From contig NZ_VWRQ01000015.1 in assembly GCF_008635795.1 (NCBI RefSeq), positions 124,001 to 188,000 on the forward strand: 64,000 nt of DNA. Reading direction: 5' to 3'. This document shows, in pieces, positions 35,522-44,539 of this stretch; within the stretch, counting starts at the first letter, position 1; the number at the start of each line of letters is the position of its first letter. The position numbers and the translations under genes are program-made. A model generated the notes under the pieces. The model did not search any database, was not told the origin of the DNA, and saw only the letters and a list, made by a program, of their open reading frames with translations. Source of the stretch: Paenibacillus tepidiphilus. Its GTDB lineage: Bacteria; Bacillota; Bacilli; Paenibacillales; Paenibacillaceae.

Positions 35522-36904
35522 ATGGCACAGACAGAGTTAAAGAGAGAGCTCGCCAACCGGCATGTCCAGCTGATTGCTATCGGCGGCACCATCGGTACGG
35601 GATTGTTCCTGGGATCGGGAAAAGCGATTGAGAAAGCAGGCCCGTCCATCATGATTACGTATTTAATTGTAGGCATCGCGGTATTCTTTGTCATGAGGGC
35701 ACTGGGGGAGCTGCTGCTCTCTAAGGCGGGCTACCAGTCGTTTACGGATATTGCGGAGGATTACCTGGGGCCGCGGGCGGCGTTCGTCACTGGCTGGACC
35801 TACTGGTTCTGCTGGATTATGACGGCGATGGCCGATGTCATTGCAGTCGGCGTCTATGTGCAGTATTGGTTCGACATTCCGCAGTGGGTCCCGGCAGTGA
35901 TCTGTCTGGTGGTTCTGCTGGCGCTTAACCTGATGACCGTCAAGAATTTCGGGGAGCTGGAATTCTGGTTCGCGCTGATCAAGGTCGTGACGATTCTTGC
36001 ATTGATTGGTCTGGGCGTGGTGCTTCTGATCATGGGCTTCAAGACGGACGCTGGCTCGGTAACAGTCCGCAATCTGTGGCAGCACGGCGGAGTATTCCCG
36101 AACGGGGTGACCGGCTTCCTGTTCTCGTTCCAGATGGTCGTCTTCGCGTATGTAGGCGTGGAGTTGGTGGGGGTGTCGGCAGCAGAAACTGCGGATCCTG
36201 AGAAAAATATCCCCTCCGCCATCAACAAAATCCCGCTGCGGATTCTCTTCTTCTATGTCGGCGCGCTCTTCGTCCTGCTGTGCATCAACCCTTGGACACA
36301 GCTCAGCCCCGCGGAAAGCCCGTTCGTGCGTACCTTTACACTGGTCGGCATTCCCGTGGCTGCAGGGATCATCAACTTCGTGGTTCTGACCTCAGCCGCA
36401 TCGGCCTGCAACAGCGGCATGTTCTCGACCAGCCGGATTCTCTATAATCTGAGCCGGAAGGATCAGGCGGCCGCACAGTTCGGCAAGCTGAACAAGAATC
36501 ATGTGCCGGCCAACTCGCTGTTCGTATCGACGCTGATTATCTCCGCAGGCGCGCTGCTGAGCAAGCTGATTCCGGGGCAGGCGTTCGAGATTGTCACCAC
36601 CATCAGCGCCATTTGCTTCATCTGGGTGTGGGGCGTTGTCCTGATCAGCCATATCAAGTATAAAAAGACCCGTGCCGACCTGCACGCAGCCTCCAAATTC
36701 AAAGCACCACTCACACCGTTTATCAACTATGCGGTATTGGCCTTGTTCGCCGCAATTCTGATTATCATGCTGATCTCCGGCGAGACGCGTCCGGCTGTAT
36801 TGTGCACGCCAATCTGGTTCATTCTGCTATACGTGCTGTATGCCATCAGAACCCGGAAGCCGAAGAACGTTCAGGAGGCTCCGGTGATTGAAACAAGAGC
36901 ATAG
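35522..36904 (+). CDS. Amino acid permease of the CycA/AapA type (glycine, D-alanine, D-serine)
   Basis: Transporter of 460 residues with 12 membrane helices of the amino acid-polyamine-organocation family. It has the helix 1 motif IAIGGTIGTGLFLGSGKAI, MRALGELLLS in helix 2 and VELVGVSAAETADPEKNIPSAIN in the loop after helix 6. The closest named relatives are CycA/AapA, proton symporters for glycine, D-alanine and D-serine. The glycine riboswitch upstream strongly supports glycine as substrate or regulator. Monocistronic; a shared terminator follows. Confidence 0.9.
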   Translation: MAQTELKRELANRHVQLIAIGGTIGTGLFLGSGKAIEKAGPSIMITYLIVGIAVFFVMRALGELLLSKAGYQSFTDIAEDYLGPRAAFVTGWTYWFCWIMTAMADVIAVGVYVQYWFDIPQWVPAVICLVVLLALNLMTVKNFGELEFWFALIKVVTILALIGLGVVLLIMGFKTDAGSVTVRNLWQHGGVFPNGVTGFLFSFQMVVFAYVGVELVGVSAAETADPEKNIPSAINKIPLRILFFYVGALFVLLCINPWTQLSPAESPFVRTFTLVGIPVAAGIINFVVLTSAASACNSGMFSTSRILYNLSRKDQAAAQFGKLNKNHVPANSLFVSTLIISAGALLSKLIPGQAFEIVTTISAICFIWVWGVVLISHIKYKKTRADLHAASKFKAPLTPFINYAVLALFAAILIIMLISGETRPAVLCTPIWFILLYVLYAIRTRKPKNVQEAPVIETRA

Positions 36905-36916
36905 ACAGCGACGATA

Positions 36917-36968
36917 AAAAGGAGGCTATCCCATATGCCGCAATGGCTGCTTGGGAAGCCTCCTTTCT
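36917..36968. terminator. Bidirectional terminator
   Basis: Stem AAAGGAGGCT / AGCCTCCTTT with a large, partly paired loop, between the permease gene and the siderophore ATPase gene, which converge. Confidence 0.72.
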
Positions 36969-36974
36969 GCTATT

Positions 36975-37778
36975 TCAGACATTCACATGGTACCGGCCTC
37001 TTGGCACGACCATCGGTGAGCCGGCGATCGGGTCGGGAATGACCGAGCAGTCCAGTCCGAAGATGTCTTTGACGAGCGTGGCCGTAACCACCTCCGCCGG
37101 CGTACCTTCAGAGACCAGTCTGCCGTCATGGAGCGCAAAGATATGGTCGGCATACCGGGCCGACAGGTTGATATCATGCAGCACCATAACAATGGTGGTT
37201 CCGTGCTTGCGATTCAGGTCGGTGAGCAGATCGAGAATCTCCACCTGATAGGTGATATCGAGAAAGGTTGTCGGCTCATCGAGGAACAGAATATCCGTCT
37301 GCTGCGCCAGTGCCATGGCAATCCAGACACGCTGGCGCTGGCCGCCGGAGAGCTCGTCGATGTTGTGGTTGGCGAACTGGGTGATGTTCATGATCTCCAT
37401 CGCCTCGGCCACGGCTTCATAGTCCTTCTTGGACCAGCCGCCGAGCAGCGACTGATGCGGGAAGCGGCCCCGGCCCACCAGATCGGCGACCGAGATGCCT
37501 TCCGGTACAATCGGCGATTGCGGCAGCAGTCCGACGACGCGGGCGAGCTGCTTCGGAGGAATCTTGCTAATCGGCTTGCCGTCGAGCGTAATGGCTCCGG
37601 AGACGGGCTTGATCAGCCGGGCCATCGTCTTCAGAAGCGTGGACTTCCCGCAGCCGTTGGAGCCGATGATGACGCTGATTTTGTTGCTGGGAATGACCAG
37701 GCTCACGTCTTGAATGACCGGCTTATTGTCATACCCCGCTACGAGTTGTTCCGCTTGAAAAAGATGTGTAGCCGTCAT
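36975..37778 (-). CDS. Iron-siderophore ABC transporter, ATP-binding protein
   Basis: ATPase of 267 residues of the FecE/FepC/YusV type. It shows Walker A GSNGCGKST (residues 38-46), LLPQSPIVPEGISVADLVGRGRFPH (Q-loop region, typical of iron-chelate ATPases), signature LSGGQRQRVWIAMAL, Walker B ILFLDEPTTFLD and HDINLSARYAD. Its ATG overlaps the stop codon of the upstream permease gene by one base. It is the last gene of the Fur-regulated operon and powers import through the two FecCD permeases. Confidence 0.94.
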   Translation of the reverse strand: MTATHLFQAEQLVAGYDNKPVIQDVSLVIPSNKISVIIGSNGCGKSTLLKTMARLIKPVSGAITLDGKPISKIPPKQLARVVGLLPQSPIVPEGISVADLVGRGRFPHQSLLGGWSKKDYEAVAEAMEIMNITQFANHNIDELSGGQRQRVWIAMALAQQTDILFLDEPTTFLDITYQVEILDLLTDLNRKHGTTIVMVLHDINLSARYADHIFALHDGRLVSEGTPAEVVTATLVKDIFGLDCSVIPDPIAGSPMVVPRGRYHVNV

Positions 37779-38809
37779 TATAATTCTCCCTTTCGATTCA
37801 TCCGGATCAGCAGATAGATCAGATACGGCGCCCCGAGCAGTCCGGTAATGACCCCCACAGGGAATCTGTACTCAAAAGCGAACTGTCCGATCAGATCGGA
37901 CGCCAGCACCAGGTTCACGCCGACCAGTCCGGCCGGAATGACATTCGAGAACCCGGCCCCGGCCAGTCTCTTGGCAATCGGCCCTGCCAGGAAGGATACG
38001 AAGGCGATAGGACCGGTAATAGCCGTGGCAATGGCAATCATGATGACGGAGCTGACAATCAGCGCAATCCGGGTCTTGTCGGCATGCACCCCGAGCGAGG
38101 TAGCCGCCTGTTCCCCCAGCTCCAGGATGCCGAGATGCTTGCCCATTACGACAACGACGGGGGTCAGAAGCAGCACCGCGATAACCAGCGGCGGAAGCTC
38201 CTTCAGATGGGAGCCGTTCAGGCTGCCCGACAGCCAGCGCATGGCGGCGGGAACATCCTGCTCCGCGCTGACCAGCAGCAGATAAGAGATGACGGCGTCA
38301 AGCATAGCCTGAATCCCGATGCCGACCAGGATCAGCCGTCCGATGGAGAAGGACCGTCCCCGCGACAGGAAATAAATCAGGGTGACGGTAGCCAGGCCTG
38401 CCACCACCGAAGCTACGGACACCATAGCGCCTGAGGCATGCAGCATGGTGATGCAGAAGACGGCAGCCGCACTGGAGCCCGAGGTGATGCCGATGACATT
38501 CGGATTCGCCAGCGGATTACGCAGCATCGTCTGGAAGATGTAACCGGCCACCCCGAAGGCGAACCCGGCGAACAGGCCGGCCAGCATTCGTGGCAGACGG
38601 ATCGTATTTACCGCAAAGGAAACGCCCTTCAGCTGTTCTCCCGACAGCGCCCGGATGACATCCTTCAGCGGATAAATGGTGTTGCCCAGCAGCAGCATGG
38701 CGATGCACAGCGCGCAGGCCAGCACGGCAAGGGTTATGGTAACCAGGAGCCAGCGCCGGTGTCTTTGGCGCCGGCCCGTCATTATAATATCAATCGTTTG
38801 ATTTGTCAT
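37778..38809 (-). CDS. Iron-siderophore ABC transporter, FecCD permease 2
   Basis: Permease of 343 residues of the BtuC/FecCD fold with about ten helices. The ATPase-contact region is SLGVHADKTRIALIVSS, and the conserved GPIAFVSFLAGPIAKRLAG follows. It overlaps the first permease gene by 4 bases and is co-translated. The pair forms the heterodimeric channel for ferric siderophore. Confidence 0.94.
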   Translation of the reverse strand: MTNQTIDIIMTGRRQRHRRWLLVTITLAVLACALCIAMLLLGNTIYPLKDVIRALSGEQLKGVSFAVNTIRLPRMLAGLFAGFAFGVAGYIFQTMLRNPLANPNVIGITSGSSAAAVFCITMLHASGAMVSVASVVAGLATVTLIYFLSRGRSFSIGRLILVGIGIQAMLDAVISYLLLVSAEQDVPAAMRWLSGSLNGSHLKELPPLVIAVLLLTPVVVVMGKHLGILELGEQAATSLGVHADKTRIALIVSSVIMIAIATAITGPIAFVSFLAGPIAKRLAGAGFSNVIPAGLVGVNLVLASDLIGQFAFEYRFPVGVITGLLGAPYLIYLLIRMNRKGEL

Positions 38810-39846
38810 AAGGACCGCACTTTCGATCTGATCGCTACGAAGATTAGGATGGGAGCTCCTATGAATGCTGTAACTACACCGACCTCCAGCTCGCCGGGAC
38901 GGCCGATCAGCCTGCCGCCCACATCGGCCAGTGTCAGAATGACGGCGCCGGAGAGCGCCGACATCGGAATGACGAACCGCAGGTCCGGTCCGAGCAGCAG
39001 CCGGATCACATGCGTGGCCAGCAGCCCGATGAAGCCGATGGGACCGGCCAGGGCGGTGGTTGCGCCGCAGAGCAGGACACCGGCCAGTGCGGCAATCATC
39101 CGCAGCGTTCCGGTGCGTACGCCGAGACCGGTGGCGACGTCGTCGCCGAGCGCCAGCGCATTCAGCGCCGGAGCGCAGATGAAGCCGACCAGGAGTCCAA
39201 GGACCAGAAACGGCAGGAAGGTCGAAATGCTGCTCCAGCTTCCCGCGCCGACGCTGCCCACCTGCCAGAACCGGAACTGGTCCATGACATAGGCACGCGG
39301 AATCAGAATCGCGGTAACCAGAGAGGACAGGGCCGCACTGGTGGCCGCCCCCGCCAGGACAAGCTTAATGGGGGTGGCTCCGCCGCGCCCCATGGAGCCT
39401 ATGCCGAACACGAATAATGCAGTTAAGGCCGCTCCGGCCAGAGCGAGCCAAATATACTGGCTGGCTGAGCTTACATTCAGGAAGGCAATGCCGCATACCA
39501 CGAACAGAGAGGCGCCGGTATTGACGCCGAGTATGCTCGGATCAGCAATCGGGTTGCGGGTAACGGACTGCATCAGCGCTCCGGACACGCCCAGCGCCGC
39601 ACCGCAGCATAAGCTGAATACCGTCCGGGAGATCCGCTTGCGGACGACATTCGCTCCGAAGGAGTCTACGTCCGGGTGAAAGAGTCCGTCCATCATCTCC
39701 TTCAAGCTGACTGTCCGTGCGCCGAAGATCAGAGAGGCAACAACGCATAAACCCAACAAAACCGCGCCAATCACCACTACTGTGGTGAAATGGCGCGGGA
39801 GATGCAGGGCCGGGCGTTTCGTCCCGGAGCCTGTAGTGCTACTCAT
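38806..39846 (-). CDS. Iron-siderophore ABC transporter, FecCD permease 1
   Basis: Permease of 346 residues of the FecCD fold. Features are GVSGALMQSVTRNPIADPSILGVNTGASL in the helix 2-3 region, GDDVATGLGVRTGTLRMIA at the ATPase contact, and GPIGFIGLLATHVIRLLLG. Its start overlaps the end of the binding-protein gene by 8 bases, so the four operon genes are tightly coupled. Confidence 0.94.
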   Translation of the reverse strand: MSSTTGSGTKRPALHLPRHFTTVVVIGAVLLGLCVVASLIFGARTVSLKEMMDGLFHPDVDSFGANVVRKRISRTVFSLCCGAALGVSGALMQSVTRNPIADPSILGVNTGASLFVVCGIAFLNVSSASQYIWLALAGAALTALFVFGIGSMGRGGATPIKLVLAGAATSAALSSLVTAILIPRAYVMDQFRFWQVGSVGAGSWSSISTFLPFLVLGLLVGFICAPALNALALGDDVATGLGVRTGTLRMIAALAGVLLCGATTALAGPIGFIGLLATHVIRLLLGPDLRFVIPMSALSGAVILTLADVGGRLIGRPGELEVGVVTAFIGAPILIFVAIRSKVRSL

Positions 39847-40933
39847 TGATCTTGTCAGCAGCTCCGCCGATCAATGCCAGGTATTCATCGATGGTGTAAG
39901 CGATGGACAGCGGATTCGGCGTTCCGGCTGCAACCAGCGGCGTATCACTGTCGATGAAGGCTACGGAGCCTCTTTCGATGGCCGGGATTTTGCCCAGCAG
40001 GGAGTCGGCCTGGAGTGCTTTCAGCAGTTCGTCATTGCCATAGCCAGCGATGATATCGGCATCGTACAGTGCTTCAACGTTCTCGGCGCTCAGGTTCAGC
40101 GAGTAGCTGGTAGGATCGGTAATTTGGCTGGTGATGCTTTCCGGATATTCCATGCCCAGCTCGTACAGGAACGAGACACGGGAATCAATAGGTGTGTAAA
40201 TATGCAGCTGGGACAGATCTTCAGCCGAGAAGTTTACCCACACGACCTTCTTGCCGGCGATTTGCGGGTATTTGCTCAGCTTCTCCTTAACCATGTCCTC
40301 AGTGTCTTTGATCAGCTGTTCGCCTTCAGCCTTTAGGCCCATGCCTTCGGCATTCAGCAGAACCTGTTCACGCCAGGTAGTTGTCCAAGGTGAAGTCGGA
40401 TATGCTACAACCGGAGCGATCTGGCTCAGGGTGTCGTAGTCTTCCTGCGTGATCCCGGAGTATGCGGCCAGAATCACATCCGGATCGGCATCGGAGATGG
40501 CTTCGAAATCAAGGCCGTCCGTGTCCTGGAACACGTTCGGGTCGGTTACGCCGAGCTCATCGAGCTTCTCTTTGGTCCAAGGCAGCAATCCGCTGTCGTC
40601 CTGAACACCGAAGTTCGCAGCCGAGAAACCTACTGGCACAACGCCCAGAGCGAGTGCAACGTCATGGTTCGCCCATTGGATGGTTACGACACGTTCCGGC
40701 TTGCTCTCGATAACAGCTTCACCAAGCGCGCCCTTGATTGTGATCGGGTATTGTACAGCGTTAGCAGCTGGCGCTTCCGTAGCGGGTGCCGTGCTGGCCG
40801 CAGGGCTTGCGGTCGGTTCCGGAGATGCAGCATTGTTCGAAGCGGTGTTGTTGTTACCGCAGCCGACCAGCGCAAGTGTGAGTGCGAATGGAACAAGCAA
40901 TGTCTTGAAAGTAAACCTTCTTGCCGTATTCAT
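39839..40933 (-). CDS. Iron-siderophore binding lipoprotein
   Basis: Binding protein of 364 residues with a lipoprotein signal (lipobox ALVGC) and an Asn/Ala/Pro/Thr-rich linker. Its fold is FhuD/FepB-like, with an N-domain (IKGALGEAVIESKPERVVTI, DPDVILAAYSGI), a long connecting helix and a C-domain (KVVWVNFSAEDLSQLHIYT). It most resembles YfiY-type hydroxamate/citrate siderophore proteins, but the ligand is not determined. The start at 40933 follows GGATGGGG; the frame is open 38 codons further. A perfect Fur box lies 63 bases upstream. Confidence 0.92.
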   Translation of the reverse strand: MNTARRFTFKTLLVPFALTLALVGCGNNNTASNNAASPEPTASPAASTAPATEAPAANAVQYPITIKGALGEAVIESKPERVVTIQWANHDVALALGVVPVGFSAANFGVQDDSGLLPWTKEKLDELGVTDPNVFQDTDGLDFEAISDADPDVILAAYSGITQEDYDTLSQIAPVVAYPTSPWTTTWREQVLLNAEGMGLKAEGEQLIKDTEDMVKEKLSKYPQIAGKKVVWVNFSAEDLSQLHIYTPIDSRVSFLYELGMEYPESITSQITDPTSYSLNLSAENVEALYDADIIAGYGNDELLKALQADSLLGKIPAIERGSVAFIDSDTPLVAAGTPNPLSIAYTIDEYLALIGGAADKINE

Positions 40934-40994
40934 GTGTGTGACCCCATCCTTTATGTATTGTATTTGTTGGTATCTCGATTTCTCAGCAAGGTCT

Positions 40995-41015
40995 CGATAA
41001 TGATTCTCATTATCG
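40995..41015. promoter_or_regulatory. Fur box
   Basis: GATAATGATTCTCATTATC (40996-41014) matches the 19-base Fur consensus GATAATGATWATCATTATC with a 3-base centre and 9-bp arms counting the flanking C/G. It overlaps the presumed promoter of the siderophore operon, which would be shut off when iron is plentiful. Confidence 0.9.
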
Positions 41016-41195
41016 TAAAATATATAGGCTATTGGCCGGGGTGTCAATAAAAAAGTGGTAATTCAATTTGCAGAGATTGCAAAATGAGGCGATTTTCTGA
41101 ATGTCAAGATCGCCTGCGGCATTTCGCTCCGCCTATCCGGACATAGTATAATGGAAGAGAATTTATAGAAGCTGAATTGGAGAGGAGCCTGCTTA

Positions 41196-41921
41196 ATGGC
41201 ACAATCATTGCAAGGCAAAGTAGCAATTGTCACCGGAGCGGCAAGAGGAATCGGCAAGGCAACGGCGGTTGCACTGGCCAAGGAAGGCGTACACGTCGGA
41301 CTATTGGCGAGAACGGAATCCGCACTGAAGGAGCTCGCTGCCGAGCTTCAGGGCTACGGGGTGAAGACGGCCTATGCCACTGCCGATATCGCATCCAAAG
41401 AGCAAGTGGACGCTGCGGTTGAAGCGCTCAAGAACGAGCTGGGAGCTGCGGATATTCTCATTAATAACGCAGGCATTGCCACCTTCGGCACCGTGCTGGA
41501 GATGGACCCGGAAGAATGGAAGGTCATGATCGATGTCAACGTGATGGGTACATACTATGTCACCCGTGCCGTACTGCCGCAATTAATCGAAAAAAATGCC
41601 GGAGATATCATCAACATCTCCTCGACCAATGGCCTGAGCGGCGCAGCGACCTCTAGCGCCTACAGCGCCTCCAAGTTCGCGGTCATCGGCTTCACCGAAT
41701 CGCTGGCCCAGGAAGTGCGCCGCAACAATATCCGCGTCTCTGCTCTGACGCCAAGCACCATCGCCACCGATCTGGCGCTCGACCTGAACCTGATCAAGGA
41801 GAACAACGACTCCAAGTTCGTGCAGCCGGAGGACCTGGCCGAGTTCATCATCGACCAGCTGAAGCTGAATCCGCGTGTCTATGTGAAGACCGCGAGCTTT
41901 ATTGCGACGAATCCGTTCTAA
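41196..41921 (+). CDS. Short-chain dehydrogenase/reductase (FabG-like)
   Basis: Enzyme of 241 residues with the classical SDR features: NAD(P)-binding VTGAARGIGKATA near residue 15, LINNAG near 88, catalytic Ser in NISSTNGLSG and the YSASK active-site Tyr/Lys. Residues after the second strand (LARTES) with Arg suggest NADP preference. It resembles 3-oxoacyl-ACP reductases (YmfI/FabG group), but as a lone gene it need not act in fatty acid synthesis. GGAGAGGAG precedes the ATG. Confidence 0.92.
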   Translation: MAQSLQGKVAIVTGAARGIGKATAVALAKEGVHVGLLARTESALKELAAELQGYGVKTAYATADIASKEQVDAAVEALKNELGAADILINNAGIATFGTVLEMDPEEWKVMIDVNVMGTYYVTRAVLPQLIEKNAGDIINISSTNGLSGAATSSAYSASKFAVIGFTESLAQEVRRNNIRVSALTPSTIATDLALDLNLIKENNDSKFVQPEDLAEFIIDQLKLNPRVYVKTASFIATNPF

Positions 41922-41945
41922 GGGATGGACAAGCAGGATTGAGAG

Positions 41946-41980
41946 AAGGCCATCCCGGTAGGGGTGGCCTTGTTTGTTTT
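41946..41980 (+). terminator. Terminator after the dehydrogenase gene
   Basis: Stem AAGGCCATCCC / GGGGTGGCCTT with a GGTA loop, followed by GTTTGTTTTT. Confidence 0.82.
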
Positions 41981-42026
41981 TGCGGGGGCCTATCTTTCCG
42001 TTACCCGTTACCTTAGGTCCATCACC

Positions 42027-42219
42027 AACTAATTGGATTTCCGCCACTTATTTTCGCTGAATAGTACGATTATTAAGATCTAGTTGGATTTCGACCACCT
42101 AATTCGGGCTATTATCCCTCCGGTGGGCAAAAAGAGGAGAATTAAGTTGCCAATTTCCACTTAGTTCCTCCAAATGTGCTGCATGTACCCTTTTTAAGTG
42201 GCGAAAATCCAATTAGTTC
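42027..42219. repeat. Composite intergenic repeat, family B, copy 2
   Basis: Direct motifs at about 42027-42052 (AACTAATTGGATTTCCGCCA) and 42080-42103 (53 bases later), then an inverted one at 42192-42219 (TTAAGTGGCGAAAATCCAA). This is the same order as at 18128-18264. A weaker copy may lie at 42145-42172. Nothing else is recognised in the 565 bases before the RloA-like gene except an A+T-rich promoter zone. Confidence 0.72.
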
Positions 42220-42486
42220 TAATACTCCAACCATTCAAGGACCAATCGACGCTTGTGTTAAGCAAGCCAGCTGCACTTTACTAGTACCAATGCGGGGCGA
42301 AGACGCCTGCCTACGAAGTATTTCTTGGAGGAGCAGGCTTATTAGCGGTATAGCATGTCCGTTAAGTGTAATACTCCATTATTCGAATTTTCTGCAAAAC
42401 TGAATAATAAAATTGACTTATGGCTAGGCTTAAGCATATATTCTTATTGTATTTTGCAATAATAGTGCAAAATGGAGGTGGATAGA

Positions 42487-43821
42487 ATGCTCCTTGAATT
42501 TAGAGCCAAAAACTTTAAATCCTTCAAAGATGAGTTGGTGTTCTCTATGATCCCTGCACCGAAGCAGAAGGGTCTGGATTACAGTGTATTTAAGAAGAGG
42601 ATTGGTTCCAAGGAATACAAAGGCTTGAGCTCGGCGGTTATATATGGTCCCAATGCATCGGGAAAGACTAATATCATTGGCGCAATGGACGTTCTGCAGA
42701 ATATTATCTTAAGAGGACATGTTAGGAATGGAGACAGCAGTTCTAAAGAAAATCCTGCTTCCAGCATTTTAGAGCTGATTCCGAACCGTTTTGCAACCCA
42801 GAAGACTCCTGTTGAATTTGGGATTAAATTTATTACAAATAAAATATTGTTCGAGTATAAGCTATCGCTCGACCTCGGGGGCTTTCTTGATGAGGATTAT
42901 AAGCGAAAGATCATATCCGAGAGCTTGAGCATCAATGAAAAGGTCGTATTTATAAGAGGTACCTCGTTAGAGTTTGGGGATATGGATATTATAGGAGAGC
43001 ATGCAATTATAGGGTTTGAGGAAAATGAAAAAAGCCTTTTTGCCTTAGCAAGTAACAATTTGAATTCGTCTGAGCTGTTCTTAATGAACGGATTTAAAGT
43101 CATGTTCAGTTCGAAAATATCAGAGATGATCAAACGCTGGTTTGAAGACAAATTTATGGTCTTCTGCCGGGCGGATTCCTTGCAATCGGTACCCTTAAGC
43201 TCTAAAAAATCCAGGATATATATCAGCGCCAACCTGAATAAAGCAGCCCGGTTATTTGGAGCGAATTCCAATGCTTTGGTGTATCTTGCAAATGACGATG
43301 ATACAGAGCCCAAGCTGGTATCACTTGTTGGCGGCGATGAAGGGAATATGCCTATACCGGCAGAGATCTATGAGTCGTATGGAACCATCCGCTTTGTTAA
43401 TATGTTTCCGGTTGTAATGAAAGCATTGGCCAGTGGCGGCACCTTGGTCATTGATGAATTTGACGCTTCCCTGCATCCCATGGCTATTATGAGTATCGTG
43501 AATATTTTTCATAATGATGAGATCAACAAGAAGCAGGCCCAGCTTATTTTTAACACTCACAACCCCATTTTCCTGAATTCCAACCTGTTTAGAAGAGATG
43601 AAATTAAATTTGTTGAGCGGGATGATAGTACCTTCTCTAGTACTCACTATTCCCTGGCCGACTTTGGCACTTCAGGAGAGAAGGGGGTCAGGAATGGCGG
43701 CGACTATATGAAGAATTACTTCATCAACCAATATGGTGCGATTAAAGATATAGACTTTACCTCTGTTTTTGAAAACTTGTTAGAAAGCAGAGGTGAGTCG
43801 GACGAAGATGCAGCCGAATAG
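42487..43821 (+). CDS. AAA-family ATPase, RloA-like
   Basis: SMC/OLD-like ATPase of 444 residues. It starts LLEFRAKNFKSFKDE, the usual first strand of this family, with Walker A GPNASGKT (residues 54-61). Late motifs are GGTLVIDEFDASLHP (Walker B with the D-loop) and the histidine switch FNTHNP. The middle is a helical insertion. Start at 42487 follows GGAGGTGG. The next gene, overlapping by 14 bases, is RloB-like. RloA/RloB pairs are found inside or near type I restriction loci and are suspected of roles in phage defence. Lower G+C than its neighbours suggests horizontal gain. Confidence 0.85.
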   Translation: MLLEFRAKNFKSFKDELVFSMIPAPKQKGLDYSVFKKRIGSKEYKGLSSAVIYGPNASGKTNIIGAMDVLQNIILRGHVRNGDSSSKENPASSILELIPNRFATQKTPVEFGIKFITNKILFEYKLSLDLGGFLDEDYKRKIISESLSINEKVVFIRGTSLEFGDMDIIGEHAIIGFEENEKSLFALASNNLNSSELFLMNGFKVMFSSKISEMIKRWFEDKFMVFCRADSLQSVPLSSKKSRIYISANLNKAARLFGANSNALVYLANDDDTEPKLVSLVGGDEGNMPIPAEIYESYGTIRFVNMFPVVMKALASGGTLVIDEFDASLHPMAIMSIVNIFHNDEINKKQAQLIFNTHNPIFLNSNLFRRDEIKFVERDDSTFSSTHYSLADFGTSGEKGVRNGGDYMKNYFINQYGAIKDIDFTSVFENLLESRGESDEDAAE

Positions 43822-44472
43822 GAAGGGAAACCGCCAATACTTTTTCACTGTAGAGGGTGAAACTGAGAAATGGTATTTGGATTGGCTTCAAGAGGCAATT
43901 AACGCAGATTCAGCCGCTAAGTACACCGTGTCGATAAGAAGCAAAGTGGAGAAAAATCCATTGAAATTCGCAAAGGGTATTTCGATTATAGCCAAACCGA
44001 GATTACGCACTGGTTTGACTACGAAAGCCATGAGCTTGTGCATGAAAGAGAATTCAATGAAACCTTAGATCGTCTCAGGCAGGCAAATAGCATCAAAGGC
44101 AAACAGATCAAATATCTCTTAGGGTACAGCAATTTAACCTTTGAGCTCTGGATGGTGCTTCATAAAGAAAATTGCAATGCACACACCGAGCACCGTGACC
44201 ATTATCTGCGAAATGTGAATAGCGCTTTTGGGGAGCGTTTTTCAGAGCTGAGCACTTACAAGGAAGAGAGCAATTTTAAACGGATTCTTAGAAAAATCAC
44301 ACTGGATGATGTGAAGGCGGCAGTAAGACGAGCCAACAGTATCATGCAGCGCAATACGGGGAACGGTCTTCGTCTCCTCGAACACAGAGGGTTCAAATAC
44401 TATCGGGACAATCCTTCGCTTACAGTACATGAATCCGTGGAAAAAATATTAAAAGAGTGCGGACTAATTTAA
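43808..44472 (+). pseudogene. RloB-like TOPRIM-type protein, frame broken at 43972-43978
   Basis: The first part (MQPNRKGNRQYFFTVEGETE, then KWYLDWLQEAI) carries the FFTVEGETE motif of the RloB family. This frame ends at 44068. The rest (YFDYSQTEITHWFDYES, then HEREFNETLDRLRQ to the end at 44472) is in the -1 frame. The switch falls at AAAGGGT (43972-43978). A one-base deletion would explain it; so would programmed -1 slippage, since A AAG GGT has the slippery form and a CAAACC/GGTTTG hairpin follows 14 bases later. Corrected length is about 221 residues. Start at 43808 follows AGAGGTGAG. If slippage is real, the gene is functional. Confidence 0.75.
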
Positions 44473-44484
44473 TATTATAGGTGA

Positions 44485-44521
44485 ATGGAAAAGGCGCCCT
44501 CACCGGGGGCGCCTTTTCCAT
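44485..44521. terminator. Bidirectional terminator
   Basis: A perfect 15-bp stem (ATGGAAAAGGCGCCC and its complement) with a short loop, with A/T-rich ends in both directions, between RloB-like and sensor kinase genes. Confidence 0.88.
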
Positions 44522-44539
44522 ATCATAATTTGATTAGGT

